This document shows, one piece after another, positions 25,619 through 34,698 of a stretch of 64,000 nucleotides of DNA. Made by a program: the position numbers and the translations under genes. The stretch comes from LMUY01 sp964247705 (GTDB taxonomy: Bacteria; Pseudomonadota; Alphaproteobacteria; Acetobacterales; Acetobacteraceae), in contig CAXTVQ010000007.1 in assembly GCA_964247705.1 (NCBI GenBank), forward strand, positions 30,954 to 94,953, given 5' to 3'. Every line of letters begins with the position of its first letter. Positions within the stretch are counted from its first letter, which is position 1. Under the pieces are notes generated by a model. The model ran no database searches, had not been told where the DNA came from, and saw only the letters and a program-made list of their open reading frames with translations.

Positions 25619-26494
25619 ATGACTTGGCTCGCAGAGACGCTCTATCCCGACTGGGCTCAAAGCTTTCGGATTGTTCGGGAGATCGTCCGGGAACGGTCGG
25701 GTTTTCAGGACATCCTGATTGTCGAGACTGTGAGCCATGGTCGCGTTCTCTTCCTGGATGGCGTGGTGCAGGTCACCGAGGCTGACGAGTACGCCTATCA
25801 GGAGATGGTGGCCCATGTTCCACTGATACAGCATGGATCGGCCGAGAAAGTGTTGATCATCGGGGCGGGTGACGGCGGTGTGTTGCGGCGTGTGTTGCAG
25901 CATCGCACCGTGGTTCAAGCGACGATGGTCGAAATCGACGAGGCCGTGATCAGGCTGTCAAAAGCCCATCTTGGTGCGATTGGCGGGTCGGCTTGGGACG
26001 ATGAGCGATCCCAGGTCACAGTGGGGGATGGCATCGCCTATGTGGCGAATGCAGTAGACTCGTCATTTGACGTTATCATCGTTGACAGCACCGACCCGGT
26101 CGGCCCGGGTGAGGGTCTATTTACCGAGGTTTTCTATCGCAACTGCGCCAGGATCTTACGGTCAGGGGGTCTTTTAGCAAACCAATGTGGCGTTCCATTT
26201 ATGCAAGCGGACGAGTTGTCACGCACAACTGGTTTGCGCAAACGCGCGTTCGCGTCTACGTCGGCATACGTCGTCGCAGTGCCGACTTACGTTGGTGGTT
26301 TGATGACGGTCGGTATTGCGAGTGACTTGCCGATCCGGCCCTTATCTGTAGGAAGTATTGAGGAAAGAGCGCAGGCGTCCTCGATCTCAGGAAAAACGCG
26401 CTATTGGTCGCCAACGGTCCACGCTGCTGCGTTTGCTTTACCGCCGTTTATTGGGAATATTATTCAAGAAATCGGGCTTGCATCCCACCTTTGA
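25619..26494 (+). CDS. speE: Polyamine aminopropyltransferase (spermidine synthase)
   Basis: 291 residues. The SAM-type nucleotide site is IGAGDGGVLR (81-90). Preceding it are LFLDGVVQVTEADEYAYQEMVAH and, later, IIVDSTDPVGPGEGLFTEVFY, which carries the Asp that binds putrescine. It transfers the aminopropyl group from decarboxylated AdoMet made by SpeD. It shares an operon with speD. Base composition here is clearly less GC-rich than in the flanking housekeeping genes. Confidence 0.95.
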   Translation: MTWLAETLYPDWAQSFRIVREIVRERSGFQDILIVETVSHGRVLFLDGVVQVTEADEYAYQEMVAHVPLIQHGSAEKVLIIGAGDGGVLRRVLQHRTVVQATMVEIDEAVIRLSKAHLGAIGGSAWDDERSQVTVGDGIAYVANAVDSSFDVIIVDSTDPVGPGEGLFTEVFYRNCARILRSGGLLANQCGVPFMQADELSRTTGLRKRAFASTSAYVVAVPTYVGGLMTVGIASDLPIRPLSVGSIEERAQASSISGKTRYWSPTVHAAAFALPPFIGNIIQEIGLASHL

Positions 26495-26621
26495 CACGGC
26501 TTGTGTTCGAGGCATGCAAGCTCAACTCCGATCCCGCTCACGATTACGGCCACTGAGTCCCGGGATCGTGGCTACTCGGCCACAATATCTCCAGTGTTTC
26601 GCAATTATTGATCCCGCCGAG
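26495..26621. other. Intergenic region between convergent speE and the fliP side
   Basis: If the doubtful ORF at 26622-26921 is not real, the non-coding gap extends to 26977 (483 bases). An inverted pair CGATCCCG...CGGGATCG about 23 bases apart lies near 26532-26570 and could be a weak terminator for speE. Nothing else stands out. Confidence 0.4.
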
Positions 26622-26921
26622 CTACATCCGGCCGTTTTCGTCCCGCTCTGGCTTCCGCTCCCGCCCGCTGTTGGCGTTTTTGCTGCTTTTATCAGCTTCA
26701 TCTAGCCCGGAAACCTTGTCGACGTCGGTGCCTATCTCCACTGACTCGTCGTGGCTGTCCCGAGAGGCAGCCCCGGCACCTTCTACATTTTCCGCACCGG
26801 CACGTGTTCCGCCGAACTGGTCGGCACCGCCGGCATCTTTCGCGCCTGGCTCCTTGTGATTGCCGGTGTTTTGCTGGTCGTCCGTGTGCTTGATCGACTG
26901 CTCGGTATGCGCCTGTTTCAT
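26622..26921 (-). CDS. Hypothetical hydrophilic protein downstream of fliP
   Basis: 99-residue ORF, highly polar and Asp/Glu/Gly/Ser-rich with no predicted fold. The only support is a GGGAG sequence about 9 bases before its ATG and its position 56 bases after fliP on the same strand. A plus-strand ORF overlaps it and is judged a shadow. It may be an unstructured small protein or not a gene at all. Confidence 0.3.
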   Translation of the reverse strand: MKQAHTEQSIKHTDDQQNTGNHKEPGAKDAGGADQFGGTRAGAENVEGAGAASRDSHDESVEIGTDVDKVSGLDEADKSSKNANSGRERKPERDENGRM

Positions 26922-26977
26922 AGCCTAAACTCCCTCGGCTTCGAACGTGCTAACGCAGCGCCGTCGCAGGGTTTGCA

Positions 26978-27864
26978 TCATCCCGTGCCTGCAAAGCTTT
27001 GAACCAGCCCGCCAGACACAAGCCGCCAGCCGTCCACGAGGACGAAGAAGATTAATTTGAATGGCAAGCTGATGCCGGATGGCGGAAGCATCATCATGCC
27101 AAGGCTCATGAGCACGCTGCCAACCACCATGTCGATGACGAGAAAAGGGAGGTATAGCAAGAAACCCATTTCGAACGCCCGGCGCAGCTCTCCGATGCTG
27201 AATGCTGGTATCAACGCTCGCCAGGGCGCTGCGTCCGGTGTTTCTGCTGGCGGTAGATGGGCCATGTCGAGGAACAACTGCAGATCAGTCCCTCTCACGT
27301 NNNNNNNNNNNNNNNNNNNNNNNNNNNNNNNNNNNNNNNNNNNNNNNNNNNNNNNNNNNNNNNNNNNNNNNNNNNNNNNNNNNNNNNNNNNNNNNNNNNN
27401 GCTGGCGGTAGATGGGCCATGTCGAGGAACAACTGCAGATCAGTCCCTCTCACGTTCGCCGTCATGAAGCGCCGGAACGGCTCGGCTGCGAGCCGTAGCC
27501 CCTCCATCTCGCCAACCCGCCCTTCGCTCATCGGGAGCAGTCCCATCGTGTAGGCCTCGTCCAGAGCTGGCTGCATGACGAAGAAAGTCAGGAATAGCGC
27601 CAAACCAATCAGAACTGTGTTCGGCGGGGTGGATTGAGCCCCGATTGCTGACCGTAGCAACGACAACACGATGATTATACGAGTAAATCCGGTCACCATC
27701 ACGAGCAGGCTCGGCGCGATGGAGAGTACCGTTATCATCGCTGTCAGCTGTATCAAACGCCCAGTCGCTCCCGCTTGCCCCGCGGCACCAAGGTCGACGT
27801 TGACGGATTGAGCTGCGGCAAGAGATGGCAGCAGGAGCAACGCTGCCGTTAACATCCACTTCAT
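26978..27864 (-). CDS. fliP: Flagellar export gate protein FliP, interrupted by an assembly gap
   Basis: Signal peptide MKWMLTAALLLLPSLAAAQ, then LLVMVTGFTRIIIVLSLLRSAIG, FMTANVRGTDLQLFLDMA and, after the gap, LIPAFSIGELRRAFEMGFLLYLPFLVIDMVVGSVLMSLGMMMLPP, all core FliP. As written the 100-N run splits it. Removing the Ns and one of two identical 55-base flanks yields one frame of 243 residues, the normal FliP length. Part of the FliPQR export gate with fliQ and fliR at 29.6-30.7 kb. Its ATG overlaps the fliO stop. Confidence 0.93.
27301..27400. other. 100-N scaffold gap that is probably a 55-bp contig overlap
   Basis: Bases 27246-27300 and 27401-27455 are identical over 55 positions. Removing the Ns plus one copy puts both halves of fliP in the same frame with the correct protein length. 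Confidence 0.85.
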
Positions 27865-28121
27865 CGCGCCGTCTCAGGTAACCAGCCGAGGACTTGATCC
27901 TGCTGCCCGGTAAGCACCAGAACGCATCGCCCATCGCATCGGACGAGCACCAGCTTCCGTCTCGGATCCAGGCTGAGTGTGTCGACCAGGGCCAACCGGC
28001 CTGACTTGCCCTGCGGCAAGCGGCCAAGACGGGTCATTTGGGCCAGGCGTCCGCTGAGTAGAATGCACCCGAGCACGGCAGCAAGCGCGGCCAGTGCAGG
28101 GAGAAGAGAGTTAAGGGTCAA
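27861..28121 (-). CDS. fliO: FliO-like flagellar biosynthesis protein
   Basis: 86 residues: one N-terminal membrane helix (about 4-24) followed by a short cytoplasmic domain with LALVDTLSLDPRRKLVLVRCDGRCVLVLTG, the FliO signature. FliO stabilises FliP during export-gate assembly, and here the two genes overlap by 4 bases. Confidence 0.88.
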   Translation of the reverse strand: MTLNSLLPALAALAAVLGCILLSGRLAQMTRLGRLPQGKSGRLALVDTLSLDPRRKLVLVRCDGRCVLVLTGQQDQVLGWLPETAR

Positions 28122-28157
28122 TGGCGTCCTTCCGGCATTTTGCTGTGGGAATAGGCA

Positions 28158-28460
28158 TCAGGGCTGGGTTTGGACCTCAAGCGCCTCTGTCAGCCGGTCA
28201 GCCTCGGCGAGAAGCGCTAACAAGTGGGGCCGAACTGACCTGCCGCTGTCGGGCGGGAGATCGAGCGCCTTCGCGCAAAGCAGACCGACGCCGCGGTCTA
28301 GCCCGGCAAGGTCGATTGTCCGTCCATTTTCAACCAGCACACGGGCGATGCAGATGGTCCGCGCTAGCCCGTCACTCATTGCGACGACGGCCTGCGCCGC
28401 CGCCACGTCGAATTTTTCATAGTCGAAAGGAAGAATGCCCGTGTTCGTCATGAAGAACAT
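28158..28460 (-). CDS. Hypothetical protein upstream of fliO
   Basis: 100 residues, mostly helical, no membrane segment. Contains VVAMSDGLARTICIARVLVENGRTIDLAGLD and a Leu-rich C-terminus. It lies 36 bases before fliO in the same direction and divergent from flgB, so a flagellar role is likely. Codon composition looks like its neighbours. I do not recognise a family. ATG 28460 is used; ATG 28451 is an equally possible start, and neither has a good ribosome-binding site. Confidence 0.6.
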   Translation of the reverse strand: MFFMTNTGILPFDYEKFDVAAAQAVVAMSDGLARTICIARVLVENGRTIDLAGLDRGVGLLCAKALDLPPDSGRSVRPHLLALLAEADRLTEALEVQTQP

Positions 28461-28537
28461 AGGAGCATCGAGAGCTTAACGATCGGTTACCGACGCTGGT
28501 TAACTGTTCCGCAATCTTTCCCTTGCATTGTCCGCTC

Positions 28538-28918
28538 ATGAGCAACGATGGCATGAGCATCTTCGGCTTGGCGGAGCGCCGGCTGGGGTGGATCGATCAG
28601 AGACAGGCCTTGCTGGCGCAAAACATCGCCAATGCCAACACGCCGGGGTATGTCGCAAAGGATCTGCAGCCTTTCGCGCAAACTTTGGCCAGCGCATTGC
28701 CGCAACTTGCGGTCAGCAACCCGGCGCACCTGTCCACAACGGCTGTAACGGGCCGTACGGATCCACGCATCCGTCCAGCCGAGCGCGCGCCGGACGGAAA
28801 TGCTGTCTCACTGGACGAGCAACTCACCAAAGTTGCGGACACTGAAGGAGCACAGACATTGGTGACTAATCTTTACCACACGTATCTCGGCTTGTTCCGG
28901 ACTGTTATTGGTAAGTAG
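28538..28918 (+). CDS. flgB: Flagellar proximal rod protein FlgB
   Basis: 126 residues. The SIFGLAERRLGWIDQRQALLAQNIANANTPGYVAKDLQPF segment is a standard FlgB N-terminus, and the C-terminus NLYHTYLGLFRTVIGK fits. It forms the rod next to the MS ring. First gene of flgB-flgC-fliE-fliQ-fliR-flhB. ATG 28538 is used; ATG 28553 is possible. I found no sigma-54 element with correct spacing in the short divergent region. Confidence 0.92.
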   Translation: MSNDGMSIFGLAERRLGWIDQRQALLAQNIANANTPGYVAKDLQPFAQTLASALPQLAVSNPAHLSTTAVTGRTDPRIRPAERAPDGNAVSLDEQLTKVADTEGAQTLVTNLYHTYLGLFRTVIGK

Positions 28919-28925
28919 GACCAGC

Positions 28926-29333
28926 ATGGATCTCTCAAAAGCACTCCTGATTTCTGCCCGCGGCATGGATGCGCAAACAACACGGTTGCGCGTCATCGCT
29001 GAGAACCTCGCCAACCAGGACACGACCGGAGACAAGCCGGGTGCGGACCCATACCGGCGCAAGACCATCAGCTTCGAGCAGAAACTGGATACGTCGATCG
29101 GCGCTGCGACCGTGCAGGTGAAGCAAATTGGGACCGATAAGAGCGAGTTTCCAAAACGATATGACCCATCCCACCCGGCCGCCGACGCACAGGGTTATGT
29201 GCACACACCCAACGTCAACAGCTTCGTGGAGGTCATGGACATGCGGGAGGCGCAACGCTCGTTCAGCGCCAACCTTAACGTGATGCAAGTAACGCGGTCG
29301 ATGCTGTCGCGCGCGGTCGACCTTCTGAAATGA
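28926..29333 (+). CDS. flgC: Flagellar proximal rod protein FlgC
   Basis: 135 residues with MDLSKALLISARGMDAQTTRLRVIAENLANQDTT and the C-terminal VNSFVEVMDMREAQRSFSANLNVMQVTRSM, both characteristic of FlgC. Begins 7 bases after flgB and overlaps fliE by 4 bases (ATGA). Rod subunit between FlgB/FliE and FlgF/FlgG. Confidence 0.95.
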   Translation: MDLSKALLISARGMDAQTTRLRVIAENLANQDTTGDKPGADPYRRKTISFEQKLDTSIGAATVQVKQIGTDKSEFPKRYDPSHPAADAQGYVHTPNVNSFVEVMDMREAQRSFSANLNVMQVTRSMLSRAVDLLK

Positions 29334-29623
29334 GCCTACCCGCAGTCACGGCGACGAACGCCGCCTCCGCCTACGCCCGTACGGAAGCAGGTCAACCGGC
29401 GAGCCTCGAGGGCTTCGGACAGGCGCTCACGAGTGCACTGCAGAACGCAGTGGATGCCGGGCATCAGGCGGACAAGCAAGCCGCAGCCGGTATCGCTGGC
29501 ACGGGCAACCTGACAGACGTCGTCACAGCCGTTAACCGTGCCGAGTTGGCGCTACAGACCACGACCGCGATCCGGGACCGCGTCGTTCAGGCCTATCAGG
29601 ACATCATGCGAATGCCGATCTGA
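29330..29623 (+). CDS. fliE: Flagellar hook-basal body adaptor FliE
   Basis: 97 residues. The C-terminal part TGNLTDVVTAVNRAELALQTTTAIRDRVVQAYQDIMRMPI is the conserved FliE region linking MS ring and rod. Start overlaps flgC and stop overlaps fliQ by one base, so expression is coupled. Confidence 0.93.
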   Translation: MSLPAVTATNAASAYARTEAGQPASLEGFGQALTSALQNAVDAGHQADKQAAAGIAGTGNLTDVVTAVNRAELALQTTTAIRDRVVQAYQDIMRMPI

Positions 29624-29895
29624 TGGGCGAAGGCGATGTCGGCGCCACGCTTCGAGAGACGATGCTCGTTGTGCTCAAGCTTGGTGGCCCGGTCCTGCTC
29701 GCCGCCCTGGCAGTGGGAGTCGTCATGTCGTTGATACAGGCGGTAACGCAAATCAACGAGGCGACGCTGGCATTTGTGCCGAAGGCTCTGGTGATCGTAG
29801 GGGTGCTGGCCTTGGTTGGGCCGTTCATGCTGGCCACCATGACGGACTACACGCAGGTGCTGATCGACCGGATGATCGCAGCCGGGGGACAGTAG
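29623..29895 (+). CDS. fliQ: Flagellar export gate protein FliQ
   Basis: 90 residues with two membrane helices (about 17-40 and 52-72) and the SLIQAVTQINEATLAFVPK motif between them, diagnostic for FliQ. Works with FliP (26978-27864) and FliR (next gene) as the export gate. Confidence 0.95.
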   Translation: MGEGDVGATLRETMLVVLKLGGPVLLAALAVGVVMSLIQAVTQINEATLAFVPKALVIVGVLALVGPFMLATMTDYTQVLIDRMIAAGGQ

Positions 29896-29897
29896 CG

Positions 29898-30653
29898 TTG
29901 CTCACAGTGGCAGATTTGCCGGCTTGGGCGTTCAGCTTCGTGCTCGTGCTGTCGCGCTGCGGCGCTGCCGTCATGCTGTTGCCCGGCGTGGGCGAGGTAG
30001 AGGCTCCCGCAGTTTTCCGGGCGGGGCTGACGCTTGCGCTTGTCATGCTGGTGCTACCCGGTGTCGGCCAGGTAGCACCCGTCGAGGGGTGGGGCAGCGC
30101 TGCAATGGTCGCGGCGGAGTTGCTGTGCGGCGGCGTTCTCGGATGGCTGGCGCGGGTCATGACGCTGGCGCTTCCCATGGCTGGGCAGCTGATCTCATTC
30201 ATGACGGGGTTGTCGAGCATCATCTCACCTGACCCGGCGCTCGGACAATCGAGCGGGATCATGCGCTTATTCGCGATCGCAGCCCCGTTGCTGGTGTTGA
30301 CGACTGGCCTGTGGGCATTGCCGGTAGCGGCTTTGCTCGGCAGCTATGGATTGGTGCCGCCGGGCCACTTGCTGCCGCTCGCCGATAGCGCGCAGGCGGC
30401 AGCTTCGGCTGTGGCTGACGCGTTTGGGTTGGCGCTGCGCTTGGCGGCGCCCTTCATACTCGCGAGCGTTGTTTGGCAGGTGGCCTTGGGTGTCTTGAGC
30501 CGGTTGGTTCCGCAACTGCAAATCTACTTCTCGGCCATGCCGGGCCAGATCATTGGTGGTTTGGCTTTGATCGGAGTGCTCTCGGCCGGCATGGCGAGCG
30601 CTTGGATCGAGGCTGCGCGGGGTAGTTTCAACACTCTGCCGGGTCTGCAGTAG
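29898..30653 (+). CDS. fliR: Flagellar export gate protein FliR
   Basis: 251 residues with about six hydrophobic helices. LPMAGQLISFMTGLSSIISPDPALGQSSGIMRLF and LVPQLQIYFSAMPGQIIGGLALIG are typical FliR segments. The start is TTG at 29898, supported by GGGGG about 9 bases upstream and by its position 2 bases after the fliQ stop; a longer ORF back to 29538 lies over fliQ/fliE and is an artefact. Confidence 0.92.
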   Translation: MLTVADLPAWAFSFVLVLSRCGAAVMLLPGVGEVEAPAVFRAGLTLALVMLVLPGVGQVAPVEGWGSAAMVAAELLCGGVLGWLARVMTLALPMAGQLISFMTGLSSIISPDPALGQSSGIMRLFAIAAPLLVLTTGLWALPVAALLGSYGLVPPGHLLPLADSAQAAASAVADAFGLALRLAAPFILASVVWQVALGVLSRLVPQLQIYFSAMPGQIIGGLALIGVLSAGMASAWIEAARGSFNTLPGLQ

Positions 30654-31699
30654 TGGCTGGTGAAGACCGCACGGAGGCCGCGACACCCAGGCGCCTGCAA
30701 CGTGCCCGCGAGGAAGGTCATGTTGCGATTTCGCGGGAGGTGCCTGCGCTCGCGGGCCTCGGCGCGGCGACGTTGATGATCGCGATGATGGGATCCTCCA
30801 TGGGCAAGGATATGATCCGCCGACTGGCGGGGATGCTGATTGTCTCGTCGACCAACAGCGCAAGCGCGGCGTTGATGGCTTGCTGCGTCGCGACTGCCAG
30901 CATGGCAGGGCCGGTCGTGCTGGCTATACTCGCCGCCTCGGTTGCGGCCTCCCTGTTGCAAACAGGTTTTCTGTTCAACCTCGTATCCCTTCGCCCGGAT
31001 CTGGGCCGGTTGAACCCTGCCCGTGGCCTGAAACGGATCTTCGGCCCGACAGGATTGATCGAAGCCGGCAAGGCCGTCTTGAAGCTCGGTGTGCTTGGCT
31101 TCGCCACTTACCGTGTCCTGGCAGGCAATTTGGCGGGTTTACAGGGCGCGATGACCTGGCTGCCCGGCCACCTCGTCGGCCGCATCCTAGAGACTGTGCA
31201 GCAACTCGCGATGACGCTGCTCGGAGCGCAGGCGGTCATCGCCGGGGCTGACGTTCTTTGGGTGCGCCATCGCCATGCACAGCAGTTGCGCATGAGTAAG
31301 GAGGACATCCGTCAGGATGCCAAGGACGCCGACGGCAACCCGCAAATCAAACAGCGGCTCCGGCAGATACGCATGGCCAGGGCTCGGAAGCGGATGCTGG
31401 CCGCCGTCCCAACCGCAACAGTGGTAGTGACGAACCCCACTCATTACGCTATTGCTCTCGCATACGATCGTACCAAGGGTGCGGCGCCGCGAGTGGTTGC
31501 AAAGGGGATGGATGAAGTGGCGGCCCGGATCCGCGAGGTTGCGGCAGAGAGCCGAGTTCCGATCGTGGCAAACCCGCCGCTTGCGCGCGCTCTGTATACC
31601 GTCGAGCTTGACGGGGAGATTCCGGCAGAACACTTCAGGGTCGTTGCCGAAATTATCGCTTATGTTTGGCGTCTACGTGGTCGGGCAGTGGCGCGGTGA
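30653..31699 (+). CDS. flhB: Flagellar export switch protein FlhB
   Basis: 348 residues. N-terminal TEAATPRRLQRAREEGHVAISREV, four membrane helices, and the cytoplasmic domain with autocleavage motif NPTH at 261-264 in VVVTNPTHYAIAL. It sets the rod/hook-to-filament specificity switch. The GTG start shares one base with the fliR stop. Its own stop overlaps the start of the CckA-like kinase. Confidence 0.96.
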   Translation: MAGEDRTEAATPRRLQRAREEGHVAISREVPALAGLGAATLMIAMMGSSMGKDMIRRLAGMLIVSSTNSASAALMACCVATASMAGPVVLAILAASVAASLLQTGFLFNLVSLRPDLGRLNPARGLKRIFGPTGLIEAGKAVLKLGVLGFATYRVLAGNLAGLQGAMTWLPGHLVGRILETVQQLAMTLLGAQAVIAGADVLWVRHRHAQQLRMSKEDIRQDAKDADGNPQIKQRLRQIRMARARKRMLAAVPTATVVVTNPTHYAIALAYDRTKGAAPRVVAKGMDEVAARIREVAAESRVPIVANPPLARALYTVELDGEIPAEHFRVVAEIIAYVWRLRGRAVAR

Positions 31700-33360
31700 A
31701 TGGGCCGGCGACCCGTGCGACTTGGATGCCCGGCTGGGCCCTGAGTTGGCGCGGGTTGCGGCCTGAGAGGCAGCCGAGGCGGTTGATCGATCGCTTGGGC
31801 GGGCCGTTGGACGACATGTTGCAGGTTCTTGTGCAGGATTCGGCGGTGGGTATGGCCATCATCGATCGGCATGGCCAGATCGTGCGCGTTAATGAGACGC
31901 TCCGCCGGATGGTCGATCGGGAGTGTGACCTCTCTCCTGGTCAGTCCGCACATAATATCTTCTGCCCGGAGCGGCGGCACGAGGTTTGGAATGAGCTAGG
32001 TCCGGCGCTGGCTGGGCGGCGGCCGCCGCGTTCCTTCGTGGCCATGCTTCGGGGTAAGGAGGGACTTGCCAAGCATACCGTGGAGGTGAGCGCCGTTGCT
32101 TTGCGGGAGGCTGACGCGTCAGTCAGTGGCCTGATTTTGCATCTCAACGATATCACGGCGCAATGCCGGCTCGAGGCGCAGTTGACGCAGAGCCAGAAAC
32201 TCCAGGCGGTCGGGCAGCTTGCTGGAGGTATCGCGCACGATTTCAACAACCTACTGACGGCAGTGATGGGGGCTGCCGAAGACGCTTTGACGCGAGTGCA
32301 ACCGGATGCCGAGACCGTCGAGGATCTGGAGCAGATACGCAGCAGCGCGGAGCGAGGGGCGGCGCTGGTGCGGCAGTTACTCGCCTTCGGTCGGCAACAG
32401 ACCCTGCAGCCCCGTCCCGTGGCGATCAATGCGGCGGTAGAGTCGCTGAGTGGCCTGCTGCGGCGGTTGCTCGGCCGTATTATCCGTTTGGAGTTGCAAT
32501 TGGAGCAGCCTGGACGGACGGTTCGTGTGGATCCGACCCAGTTGGACCAAGTGCTGGTCAACCTCGCCGTAAATGCGCGGGACGCGATGACCGAGGGTGG
32601 CCAACTGACGTTGCGGACGGGTCATATCACGCTCTATCGCTCGCTGGTTCGGAGCGAGGAGACGATCCCACCAGGCCGTTACGTGATGGTAGAGGTGCAG
32701 GACACAGGAGTTGGTATTCCACCGGAGGTTCTACCGCGCATCTTTGATCCTTTCTTCACCACCCGGCGTGATCAAGGCGGCAGCGGCTTGGGCCTTTCGA
32801 CGGTTCATGGCATCGTTCGGCAGTCGGACGGGTTCTTGGCCGTGGATAGCCTTGTGGGGAAGGGCACCCGGGTTCGTATTTACCTTCCTCGTTATGATGG
32901 GGACGAGGTGGTCATCCCGCAGAGTCCGGCCACGTGCGTCGGCGCCGGCTCACGGGATTCAAAGCCAACCACAAAGCGGGCGAAATTGGGCGCAAGCACG
33001 GTCCTGCTGGTCGACGATGAGGAGGGTGTCCGCCGGCTGGCAGTCCGCGCGCTGAGCAAAGCCGGCTGGACGGTTCTGGAAGCCTCTTCCGGTGATGCCG
33101 CACTGGCGATGCTAGCAGAGCGGGAGCGCTGCACGCCGGTCGACGCCGTTATTTCAGACATGGTCATGCCGGGAATGGACGGGATGACGCTCGTCAGGGC
33201 GGTTCGTGCAAAATACCCGTTCCTGCCGGCCATTCTCGCCTCTGGCTATGCCGAAGAGGCGATCCACGGCGATCTAGCGGCCGAAGGCATCAACTTCGTC
33301 CCAAAGCCGTATAAGCTGAAGGCCTTGATTGCTGCCCTCGAGAAGGTCGCCTCTCCGTGA
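31696..33360 (+). CDS. CckA-like soluble hybrid sensor histidine kinase
   Basis: 554 residues: one PAS-like domain (about 40-150), a HisKA domain with LAGGIAHDFNNLLTAV (phospho-His181), a HATPase domain with VNLAVNARDAM, DTGVGIPPEV and GSGLGLSTVHGIV, and a C-terminal receiver with LLVDDEEGVRR and phospho-Asp498 (ISDMVMPGMDG). Kinase and receiver closely follow the CckA pattern, but the two N-terminal membrane helices of canonical CckA are absent. GTG 31696 overlaps the flhB stop (GTGA), preferred over TTG 31666. Likely feeds ChpT/CtrA, which in turn controls flagellar genes. Confidence 0.85.
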   Translation: MNGPATRATWMPGWALSWRGLRPERQPRRLIDRLGGPLDDMLQVLVQDSAVGMAIIDRHGQIVRVNETLRRMVDRECDLSPGQSAHNIFCPERRHEVWNELGPALAGRRPPRSFVAMLRGKEGLAKHTVEVSAVALREADASVSGLILHLNDITAQCRLEAQLTQSQKLQAVGQLAGGIAHDFNNLLTAVMGAAEDALTRVQPDAETVEDLEQIRSSAERGAALVRQLLAFGRQQTLQPRPVAINAAVESLSGLLRRLLGRIIRLELQLEQPGRTVRVDPTQLDQVLVNLAVNARDAMTEGGQLTLRTGHITLYRSLVRSEETIPPGRYVMVEVQDTGVGIPPEVLPRIFDPFFTTRRDQGGSGLGLSTVHGIVRQSDGFLAVDSLVGKGTRVRIYLPRYDGDEVVIPQSPATCVGAGSRDSKPTTKRAKLGASTVLLVDDEEGVRRLAVRALSKAGWTVLEASSGDAALAMLAERERCTPVDAVISDMVMPGMDGMTLVRAVRAKYPFLPAILASGYAEEAIHGDLAAEGINFVPKPYKLKALIAALEKVASP

Positions 33361-33660
33361 TGGGCCCTAGTGCAAGGTTACACCTGGCACCGCTATATAC
33401 AGAGCGCACATATCGAGCGGTCGCGATGTGCGCGTTCGCGGTCGTTATATGCAAGGATATCCTACTTTGTTCTTGCGAACAAACCGAGACCGAACTATTA
33501 ATATGCCGCATGGCCGATGCAAAAAGGCTAGGCACAGAGAAGAGGTGCTTCTCACCGAAAACGGGTGCAGAGGTTGGGGCCTGGCCGGTTGCGGCGATGT
33601 TCCTGGCTGTGACACAATCGTGTGTCGCCGCGCACGCTGCCCGGACATAAGGGATTTTGA
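33361..33660 (+). other. 300-base region upstream of recA
   Basis: Non-coding by composition; the 97-residue ORF across it has no family features. Holds the palindrome at 33466-33483 and ends with ATAAGGGATTTTGA before the recA ATG, which supplies AAGGGA at about 8 bases. Confidence 0.5.
33466..33483. promoter_or_regulatory. Palindrome TTTGTTCTTGCGAACAAA upstream of recA, candidate SOS operator
   Basis: 7-base perfect arms around TTGC, about 180 bases before the recA ATG. It contains GTTC but not the GTTC-N7-GTTC direct repeat known for alphaproteobacterial LexA, so LexA binding is uncertain. Confidence 0.4.

Positions 33661-34694
<1,034 letters not shown>

Positions 34695-34698
<4 letters not shown>

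Noticed and set aside
26751..27002. 83-residue plus-strand open frame near the end of fliP
   Set aside because: Antisense to fliP and to the better-supported minus-strand small ORF; no ribosome-binding site.
28496..28516. Possible sigma-54 promoter before flgB
   Set aside because: GG and GC are separated by 11 bases instead of the strictly required 10, and the rest of the consensus is missing.
33357..33650. 97-residue open frame between the kinase and recA
   Set aside because: No family resemblance or ribosome-binding site, and it spans the recA control region.
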